Source: Certhia americana (Eukaryota; Chordata; Aves; Passeriformes; Certhiidae). From it: 64,000 nucleotides of DNA. This document shows positions 52,901-61,805 of the stretch, in pieces. The stretch covers positions 56,025,207-56,089,206 of the forward strand of contig CM031859.1 in the NCBI GenBank assembly GCA_018697195.1. The letters run 5' to 3'. Made by a program: the position numbers and the translations under genes. Within the stretch, counting starts at the first letter, position 1, and each line of letters begins with the position of its first letter. The notes below the pieces were generated by a model that had not been told where the DNA came from, searched no databases, and saw only the letters and a program-made list of their open reading frames with translations.

Positions 52901-54624
52901 ATGATTTTTTTTTTTAATTTGCTGAGGATAACTTACATTTCAGTAAATCCCTAGCCAGCTGGGAACTATAGAGTAACATCATTCTTAACCTCTGTAAACT
53001 TATTGTTCAAATTTAGAAAAATCAAAGCCTTGTTCCAAAATAAAAACGTGTTGGTCACTCTTCTCAAATCTTAATCCTGATACGCTAAAAATGTGGTCTT
53101 ATACCACTATACATACAATAGAAGGAAGCAGGAGATGGGGTAGAAAAAGCTATGCAACTCCCAAAATATAATTTAGATAAACAAAATGCATGAAATACCA
53201 GAAAAATGAGAAGTGGAGCCAACCCCTTATTTTTCTGACACATCTATGTACTGTTTCATTTGTGATGCACATCAGTAAAACAGGAAGCTTTTTGGTTTCC
53301 AGTCTTCTGCCCTGACAGCTCTCAGTGCTGTGCATGTTTAAAGAGATGGAGGTTGAGGGGTTATTCTTGGGGAAATTCTTATGTGTGGGGGAAACTTCTG
53401 CTGACTTATACATGGGGATGGAAGGGAGAGCTAAGGTGAGGTGTGAGTGTGCAGGGATGAAAGAGCAAGACACAGCAAAGTAAGGATTTCAGCTCTGTTT
53501 GCCTCTTCCTTCCACCTACAGGAGTGCTCATGAGAGCTCCCTGTGCCATTCAGTCCAGTGGCTGAAGCTCATACTGCAGTGCTGCAGCCACTGTTTTTAC
53601 CCAGCCCACTGAAGTAGATGTGGGATGCTTTCTGTCATTCAGACTTCGTAGTTCAGGAGCTTTGTCACCGCTAAATGATGAAGCTGCTGAGAGTACTTGT
53701 ATGTCTTAGGGCTTCACAGAATTGACCAAGCAGTGCCATATGTCTGGTAAATGCTCTACAGGTCTGTCTGTCTAGGAATTAGTTCAAACCTGAACTGGAG
53801 GTGATAAAAACTTTGTAGGCAAGGATGGGCACAAGGTGAGAGGAAGCAGAAATCCAGAGGAGTGAATCATTAGCTCCTGACAGAAATATGTGTGCATGTG
53901 GAACATAGCAAATGTATGGTATATTTGCCATATTCAATTGATTTGAGTGCTGCACTGTAGATGTACTGAGAACTTTGGCACCAATGTTGGCCATTTTGTG
54001 TTTTTGAGTATGTCCAGAACTCACAGCTGTACCACAGATATGTGGTAGATCGCACTAAAGTTTTCTGTACCAATCTTGCAGAAAGATATTTTAATGTAAA
54101 CATTTAAGTATTAAAAAAGTCCTCAGAAGCTGTAGGAGAATCCAGAGAATGCACGAGAGAGCACATCTCAATGATCTGTGATGTCAGCATGGCAGGCTGT
54201 AAACACCTGACCTTTTAGCCTGGGTAAAAGGGACTTTCACCCCAAGAGCCCTGACGTTCAGATCAAAGTGTTTCACAGCTTTGCCAATGGTCTCAAGGCT
54301 GTCTTTGCTTCCTTTTCTACCTCCAGTTTCCTGCTGTAAGGCGTTGTACAAGGACTGCGCTCTTTAGGAATATTCTGAATGAAGCCGAGGCCATGTCATG
54401 TACAAGGACAGAGATAGTGAATTTCAAGAATAATTTTAAAGATAGAATGCCTCTTTGTGGGCTACGTTTGAGCATGCAGCTGTGTGAGAGCACACCTGGA
54501 AAGTGGTGCCAGCAGCTGGGAACTCTGACTTCTTTTGCCTCCCAGCTCCAAGATGGAAATGCCACCACCCCCTCCGCAGGCAAAGGAGATGTCAGCTTTC
54601 TCACGGGTTAGCACCAGCGTATAT

Positions 54625-54740
54625 CCTTTTTCCTCCTTCTCTGTTTTACATCTTATCTCCTGCTTCTCCTCTCACTGCTGTCTCCTCTCTTTTTTTTTTT
54701 TTTTCCTTTTTTTCCTTTTACTTACCTTCATTGCAATTTA
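54625..54740. repeat. Long polypyrimidine tract
   Basis: About 110 nt are almost entirely C and T on the + strand, including a 16-T run, and end at CTTACCTTCATTGCAATTTAG. It can act as a strong polypyrimidine tract for an acceptor at 54740, or form a triplex. I saw no convincing exon directly after it. Confidence 0.75.
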
Positions 54741-54889
54741 GCACAGAACACTTTATGCTTTGGGTTTCATATTTTGTTCTGAAATTCGTTTCTCTTGCCC
54801 TTAAAAAAACCCCAAACCACTGAAGCTTTGCAAGTACTCTGCAAAAGCCTGTTCCTGTTTATGTTAGGACAGAATAAGATCCAGAATGC

Positions 54890-54922
54890 TTCTATTTCCC
54901 AGGATCATCCTGGGAAATAGAA
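54890..54922. repeat. Near-perfect 33-nt palindrome (16-bp arms, 1-nt centre)
   Basis: The left arm TTCTATTTCCCAGGAT (54890-54905) and the right arm ATCCTGGGAAATAGAA (54907-54922) are exact reverse complements around a single C at 54906. No known repeat family explains it. A loop this short is sterically poor for an RNA hairpin, so it is better seen as a DNA palindrome. Confidence 0.97.
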
Positions 54923-55179
54923 TTCCTATTATATTGCAAGTTCATGGAAGTTTCTAACGTAAACACAGAAATTTCACAATACCAGCAAGTGATTTATTTG
55001 CTTTACATGCTTATCAATATTGTCTGCAAATCAAGCAAACAAATACTGTGGAAGTGGGGGCTCTATTTGATGTTTGTTCAGTGTTGTGCCTGGAAAAATG
55101 GAAGTTAGTGGGTGTTGCTCAGTGAAGTGTGCATTTCAAAGTTACCCACAGTGATGCCCATTGTCCTGTCGCTGAATTG

Positions 55180-55440
55180 CATGATGTCATATGTCATTTA
55201 AAGCTTGTAGTGATGTCGAAGACTGTCGGTGCGCTGGGAAAAAGGCAATGAGAAAGTTGTGAATCAGGTTTCTGCAAAGCCTTTGTGTTTACGGTTTTGA
55301 TAGATAAAAGCTGACTCATGCAATATTTCTGGCGAAGGAGCTGTACAGACTAGTAAGAGCTTCTCATTTTACCTGAGTGCCCAATGAGCTAATTTGGGAA
55401 CAGCTGAAGTCAGAGCCCGCGCCTCTCCTCTGCCGCACAG
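55180..55440 (+). promoter_or_regulatory. PLEKHG1: Candidate proximal alternative promoter and untranslated first exon
   Basis: A CpG-enriched stretch ends in a textbook splice donor, CACAG|GTAGGT, with exon end 55440. Upstream lie a CRE-like TGATGTCA (55182-55189), an AT-rich GATAAAAG that could serve as a weak TATA element (55303-55310) and a perfect AP-1 site TGACTCA (55312-55318). In the phase needed to read into the 61267 exon there is a stop at 55374 and no ATG after it, so this exon would be untranslated and translation would start at 61386. It contains a two-codon upstream ORF (ATG AGC TAA at 55384). Splicing to 61267 would remove about 5.8 kb. The exon call rests on the donor, the CpG enrichment and the position, not on transcript data. 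Confidence 0.45.
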
Positions 55441-57699
55441 GTAGGTCGTGGGCTCTTCGGAGAGGACTGAAAAATAGAGAGGACTTGTTCAGCCCGGGTG
55501 TGAGGAGCCAGAGACATTCCTCAGTGGTGAGATACTGTCGCAGAGGATTTTCCCTTGCAATAATGTTCTCGGGTATTAGCGTGCTTGGTTGTGACAGAGG
55601 CTATTCTGCTTTAAGTACTGCAGGGAGTGGGGGTGGGGGGACAATAATTGGACTGATAGAAGCACATTAGTTGGTGACTTTTCCCTTGTTGTGAGATTTC
55701 TAATAAATGGGATTTCTGTTCCTCAAAGTTCAGTTAAAATAGTTGGCAGAGTATCGTTTGTGACAGTCCAGACTAGACATCTAATCCTGCAAATATTGTA
55801 GCTCTTTAGTGTGATATTTTTCACAGAGGGTGTTAGTTTTACAACTGATACTCATACACAAAATGTAGCGATTAAAAATCTGCTGACTTTCACTCAGACA
55901 GGATTCAGAGAAGAAGATATAGGGGGTATATTTAAGATCATTTGGGATTGGTAGTGGATGGATTTTAATCTTTCTCATTCAGGAAGCTGCAGAGTGTTTT
56001 TATTTCTTAATTCCAGTGTTGCATTTTGAATTTGATACTGAACATAGAAATAGTTCTAAACTAGTTTGCTTAATTATATCCACATTATGAATACTTTATT
56101 TGAAATATGAAGATATCTCAGGGAAAAAAAACAGGAAAGATATTTTTTGCAGTCTCATTGCTTTTTTGTAGCTAAACTCCAGAGGATGTAAAGACTGTAA
56201 TTTCTGGTAATGTTGACTTTGTAGATAACACCTGAGGTGATCTTTTTATTGCCAGGAGAAAGGCAACAACAATGCTAGTCATGAATATAAATTGACTTTT
56301 GAGTTTTTGCTTGTGCAGTATGTTGCAAAATTTCATGTGCAGTAAACAACTTGGAGGAATAAACACCTATATTTAGATAGGACTTGGGGATCTCTAAGTC
56401 AGTTTTATATGTAAAGGCAAAGCACTTACTCTCTCATTGTATGCTAATGTTCTAGCATAGCCAAAGCTGGAGAGATAATGAAGAACCATTTATCATTACC
56501 ATGAATATAATTACAGGAAGGAGGTTTTTGTTAAAGAAAAGCTAGTGATAGAAGAAAGTTATGCATTTTTTGAGAGAACTTGTTTATGACTGTGCAATGA
56601 AAACCGAGACATGCCAAAATGGTTTTGCATGTGCCTTCAGTCTTGTAACTAGTATTAGAGTTGCCTGTTGGGATGAAACAGTAGTATTCCTTGCCCTTGC
56701 ATGTCTGAAGTAGGGACGTGTCATTGTTCTTGCTGGGGAGTGCTCTGGGGTCATTCCATGCCAGTGTGTGTGTGTGTGTGTGTGTACAGGAGAAGGGAGC
56801 TTTGCGGGGGCTGGAAAGGGGGAGAGAGTAACTGAATTAATGCGAAGGCACAAACAAGAAATGACCTTGTTTGGGGAGCGTTGTTTCCTTGTGAGTAGGG
56901 ACAAGTAGTAATTATCCTCCTTTCAGTGCTGAACTAACAAGTAATTACTGTTATTCCTTAATTAAAGTATGCAAATCAAAGATTTCTTTTTTTTTTCTCC
57001 CCAGACTGAGTTAAATACCGTTATTCACAACTGACAAAAGTTCTCAATATTATTTTGGTTCATCCTTGAAAAGGTTCAGTAACCAAAAGAAAGCCTAACA
57101 AAAAAAGCAGTGAACCAGGCCAGACACAGGTCAGGGTATAGAGGACTTGCTCAGAGCGTGTGCTCCTCAGGCTCTGGGGGTACCTACAATTTCAAGCAGT
57201 GTTTACAGCCTGAATTTTGATGAATGGACCTATCTGCTGATACTGCTGCTGAAGCTGGGAGAATGGGGTGGAGTGGGCTTGTAAATCAGTCCCACAGGGT
57301 ATGGAACAAATTACTTGCTTTTTATAGTAAGTTTGTATGAAAGACAGAAATTTGCAAGAGGTTACAGGGCTTCCAAAGGCACTGGGTCAGTTACAATTCA
57401 TAGGGAGCAGTCCTGGGGGAGGCTGCTTACTCTCTTTTCACTCTTATTAATTCATTTGTGAATTTCTCGTCAGGCATTTGCTACATACCTTAGGTAGGTG
57501 GTGCAAGAGTGAAGTTACTTTGTGGTACAAGTGCAGAGTAAAACTACTCTTCAGAGTTCTGAAGAGTCAAATACAGACCTTGACAAGAGAAAGAGGATAG
57601 GCATGTGGCTGTGGTGAAGAACTCCATTCAAATGCTCTCTGTCCTGATGTACTTGTGACTGCAGCAATCATCTAAAAACTCCGTTCCTTTTAACGACAA
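55441..57699. other. Presumptive intron with possible enhancer-like cluster
   Basis: A G-rich run (55623-55640) lies just after the candidate first exon. At 56941-56981, GTAATTAC, TTAATTAA, the octamer ATGCAAAT and the TCF-like ATCAAAG occur within 41 bp. The (GT)11 repeat is at 56764. No gene seen. Confidence 0.55.
56764..56785. repeat. (GT)11 microsatellite
   Basis: An uninterrupted GT repeat of 22 bp between candidate alternative exon 55440 and the CR1 at 57.7 kb. Confidence 0.97.
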
Positions 57700-58250
57700 G
57701 GGTAATTTTAGAGGTCATTTTCCTACCTAAGTGTTCTAAGATAGTCAAGTCCAACTATTAGCCCAGTGGTTATGCCAAGTCCACCACTAAACCATGTCAC
57801 CAAGTGCCACATCTACACATCCTTTAAATACCTCCAGGGATGGTGACTCTACCATTTCCCTGTGTAACCTGTTCCAGCACTTGACAAGCCATTTGGTAAA
57901 GAAATATTTCCTAATAGCCAATATAAACCTCCACTGGTGCAACCTGAGGCTGTTTGCTCTTGTACTGTCATCTGTTATTTGGGAGAAGAGGCCAACCCCC
58001 ACCTGCCTACAACCTCCTTTCAGGTAGTTACAGAGAGCAATAAGGTTCTTGCCTGAGCCCCCTTTTGTCCAAACTAAATATCCCCAGCTCCTTCAGATGC
58101 TCCTCATAAGACTTGTGCTCCAGACCCTTCCCTAGCTCTGCTGCCCTTCTCTGGACACACTCCAGCACTTCAGTGTCATTCTTTCAGTGAGGGGGCCCAA
58201 AACTGAACACAGGGTTTGAGGTGTGGCCTCACCAGTGCCAAGTACAATGT
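57700..58250 (-). mobile_element. CR1 LINE fragment, 5'-truncated, about 550 bp
   Basis: This is the longest transposable element copy in the window. The + strand shows the reverse complement of CR1: TCAAGTCCAACTATTAGCCCAG, CCACTAAACCATGTCACCAAGTGCC, CCTCCAGGGATGGTGACTCTACC, AACCTCCTTTCAGGTAG, TTGTGCTCCAGACCCTTCC, CTTCTCTGGACACACTCCAGCA and GGGCCCAAAACTGAACACAG. The element's 3' end is at the low coordinate. The short open frames that cross it on both strands are remnants of the ORF2 terminus and shadows, not host genes. Confidence 0.9.
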
Positions 58251-61200
58251 TCAAATGGGTTTCTGAAGACAAACTTAGGAAGCCTTGGAAGATTTACACA
58301 TCCTGTGTTATTGGGGCTATATGTTTTTCACAGCTACCTATATCTGAGGCAGGAACTGAGAGCTGGGCAGAACCAGGGCGTGCCCCCAAGCCCTGATTTC
58401 CACGAGCAGGGTGTTTGATATAGGACTTGCCACCTGAGGAAAGGGAGCTGCTCCCTAGTTCCATGCAATGCTGAAAATCCCCAGTCTGCTGTGCCCTGCC
58501 TTTCTTCCAGGTGTGCCAGCTGTCTAGGTGCCTACCTGCTGCTTGCAGGAACACTGGGCTTCTGTGCCATCAGAGTGCGTCCTGAGAAATATTTTACTGG
58601 TTGGAGACATACTGGACAAACTTATAACAGAACTCTCCACAGAGAAGCCAAACAGCAATTTACATCTGGCTGGGAAAGGAGTAAAAATTAAGTAGAAAGT
58701 AACTTTTGAGATTAATAGTCAGGACAAGGCTTTGAGGAGAAAACAGACCAAGCAGCAAATACCTAGTTTGGTGTAATTTATATGAATAGCAATTTGTATA
58801 AAAAATAGAGGAACTTGAGTCAACCATGTTGCATGTAATTAATTAGCCATGCCTTGCAGGTGCCTGGGGTTTGCCGAGGTCACTGGGAATACAGGTATTT
58901 AAGACCAAGCCCATTTTAACTATTACAACTAAATCCTCAGCTTTTTTAATAAACAGTGACACTGTCATTAAGAGAATATATGGGTTTGCTTTGGTTTTTT
59001 AAGATATGTTAAGTTCTCCTAATGCTTCTGGCTACAAGTCTCTCCTATGTAAAAGTGCTTCTAACATTTTTTCTGACTCCAATGTCATTGACGTGAACTG
59101 TGTTTTATTTCTATCTTTTATATTAATGAAAATTTTTGTGAAGCAAATACTACATATTAATGCCTTTGGGTTATTACCTGAGAGGCAGACCATGTGTCAA
59201 TGAAACAGGAAGAAAAGAATGTGGGGTAATGGAATTTCATAAGAATCCTTTACTTCCCTCCTAAATGTAGCTAATCAGGTGTTTCTTTGCTTTAGTAAAA
59301 TACCTTGGAGTAAGTTAGTGGAAGTATTACCCCTGTTATCTTGTTTATCCTATGCATTTTTCAAGGGGGCATTTTTCATTCAGCAGTGTTGTGCTTTCTA
59401 ACGTGAATGTGAAAAATGATCCAAAGACGATAACAGAAATACATTCTTTCTTATCAAAAATGTATACTTTCTTATCACAAGTAATAGCAAGGCACACATC
59501 ACTTTCTGTACCCACATAGAAACAAGAGAATTTCACTGCATTTTTCTGTTTTAATTTTTTTCCCCATTTTATTGCTTTATATTTTATTTTGGACTGGGTA
59601 CTTGATGTGGTTTATTCAAAAAGGGTAAGAAAATATGCTTCTATGCTTCAAAACTAGAAGAACCTGGCACAAAGAAAGGCTGTAGATTTTCAGACTACAA
59701 GATAAAACCAGAGGTACAGACCTGCTGAATTAGGTTTTTTAATCTAATGACCAATTTCTAACCCTTGTAACAAGCAAATTACTCTCAGTGTTAATTCTGT
59801 GCATCACCTTGAGGGCAATACTTCTCCTTAATAGAAAGCTAATCCCATCATGACTGAAATGGTGCTAGTAATTACTCACATACAAATGAAATCTTATGCA
59901 TTCAAGATAGGCCAAATAAATCAAAACATTCTTCTCTGCTATTTTATTTCTGTTTGCTTTGGATTTATTTTTAAAAATGGGAGAGTTGCTTTCAGCTTTG
60001 GATGAAATCCTTCCCCTGCTCTGACAGCTGCAGGAGCTGTGTGTCCAGGAGTTTTTTGCTTGTAATTGCATAGCAAGTCTGACTCAGTTTGAGAAGGGCC
60101 ACCTTAAAGGTTGGGCGGGTTTGATTTGCAGCTTTATGGTTTCTTTACTGAAACTGTTGTCAGGAGCTGTAATTACTGGTATGATTTTTTGAAAAGTTGT
60201 CACTGGACTAAAATAAGGACTAAGCTACCACTATGTGGGTAGCTTCAGTATTGCTTTTCTTCCTAAATTGTCACAAGTTTCCATTTTTCACAGAACATAC
60301 ATTCTGTGAGTTTGTGGCAAGATTTTTTGGGGAGGACACTTCTTACTGAAATAAAGCTTTGAAGTATTGAATTTACCTGTAGCTACTTCTACAGATTCTC
60401 ATGCTGCATCACACACAACTTGGCCAGAGACAAATCTGCATTGCATCATGGACAGTGTCCTGCAGGGCATTTTGGCAAGGAAAATAAAGCAGAATGGAAA
60501 TGCCAACAGGAAGACAGACATCTTATTTTGTTGTTGCACTGATCTGAAAAACAGCTTTGGGTCAGTTCAGCAGGGGGTAATATTCTGGCTTGAGCAGAAC
60601 AGTTTTAGAATTACTTATTTTCCCAGTAGAAAACTGAATTATTTGGCAGCACTCTTTCCTGTGGGGACTCTTTCTTCAGAAACTACATTATTTTCTTTGG
60701 GAAATAATTCTGCTTTTAGTATTTTTGTACAAGCCACAGAGCTGGTAATTGATAACTGCTTTTAGTTTTTTTAAGGCTGTTGGCTTTATGGGATTCAAAA
60801 TGAAAGACACTTTCTGGTATCACTGTGTGTTTCTTGTGGTTTCCAAACCTCCCAAGCCAGGATCAGGGCTCAGCTGGGAGATAGCAGGGACTGCTCACAG
60901 TAAAGTTATGGGGGTCTTTTATAATGTTAGGGAAAATGTTTTGATTTCTGTTTTTCTCCTGTGCTGAGCCTGAGCAGTGGATGTGCTAGCAACAAGCCCA
61001 GTACACTGGCAGAAGAAGGATGTGCCAGAGACAGAAGTGTAAGCAGGAGGAATGTGGTGTTGTAGCCCTCATTAGAGGGTCCCCACAACCTAAAAAGCAT
61101 TAGAGTTACAGTGACCCCCAGACCATGTTTTTCTGGTTGTCTTTTGGTTTAAATAGAGTTTTGGTGGCTTTCTATGCGAAAAGGTTTAAGAGTATTTGCT

Positions 61201-61266
61201 GTCAACTTTTGTGTTACATGGAGCAGCAATAATAAACTCACTTTTTCTGTTTGCTTGTTTTTTTAG
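58251..61266. other. Intron immediately upstream of the PLEKHG1 coding exon
   Basis: No gene recognised. The 132-codon frame at 60367 begins at TTG and is not domain-bearing. It ends in the acceptor of the 61267 exon. Confidence 0.65.
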
Positions 61267-61805
61267 ATGACTTCCACTTACCTCTTGATGTTGTACCAGC
61301 TGTGACAGAGGCCCTTGACACCAAGAAGAAGGAGGAAGATTTGCACAAGGAGGGCAGATCTTTCCGCTACTGCGATAAAACCACCATGGACCTGTCAGAC
61401 AGTGACCGTCCTGTCAGCTTTAGTTCCACTTCCTCCTCTGCATCCTCCAGGGACAGCCACTGCTCCTTTGGAAGCAGAATGACCTTGGTTTCAAACAGCC
61501 ACTTGGGTTTATTTAACCAGGAAAAAGAAACAGGTGCCATCAAGCTAGAACTAGTCCCAGCCACGCGATTTTCCAGCAACAAGACACGCAAGAACTCTGC
61601 TGTGGAGCAAGAGGATCCTGAGGAAAGCCTTGAGAAAAGGCCAAGCATGCCAAGGAAAGCAGAACCAAAAGGAGCAAGCAAAAACTGTGCAATGTCTCTG
61701 GTCACAGAGCCCACCAGTCCGAAGCTCCTCTACGTAGACAGAGTCGTCCAAGAGATTCTGGAGACAGAGAGGATGTATGTGCAGGATCTCAAAAGCATTG
61801 TCAAG
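61267..61805 (+). CDS. PLEKHG1: PLEKHG1 first canonical coding exon (partial gene; RhoGEF N-terminus)
   Basis: This is a coding exon of PLEKHG1, a Dbl-family guanine nucleotide exchange factor for Rho GTPases with a DH-PH module. The acceptor follows a T-rich tract and ends in TTTTTTTAG at 61266. The donor is AAG|GTAGGG after 61805, exit phase 0. The canonical start is ATG at 61386 in a strong context (ACCATGG), giving 140 codons here. Residues 1-30 are Ser-rich ([14 protein letters not shown]...), and residues about 32-59 ([14 protein letters not shown]... KLELVPA) match my recollection of mammalian PLEKHG1. Residues about 60-110 are a variable, charged linker. Residues 111-140 ([19 protein letters not shown]...) are the start of the DH domain. 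The family relative PLEKHG3 fits less well, because its N-terminus lacks the MTLVSNSH block. The frame is also open upstream from 61386 to the acceptor (119 nt), so the exon can encode more protein if joined to a phase-1 coding exon. If the upstream exon is untranslated, an ATG at 61267 opens a 12-codon upstream ORF ending at 61305. The rest of the gene lies outside the window. Confidence 0.93.

Larger units (their letters stand above)
48904..55179. other. Presumptive intron between two candidate alternative first exons
   Basis: No confident gene. Holds an exon-like block with acceptor, ATG and donor (50587-50815), the polypyrimidine tract (54625), the 33-nt palindrome (54890) and a short proline-rich open stretch near 54550. 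Confidence 0.6.

Noticed and set aside
58009..58030. Recursive-splice-like CTCCTTTCAG|GTAGTT
   Set aside because: The motif is part of the CR1 consensus on this strand, so it carries no gene-specific signal.
57787..58554. Several 65-86 codon frames around 58 kb
   Set aside because: They lie in or next to a minus-strand CR1 copy and are remnants or shadows of it.
60367..60765. 132-codon open frame just upstream of the PLEKHG1 exon
   Set aside because: It starts at TTG, has no donor in a useful phase near its end and resembles no PLEKHG1 sequence I know.
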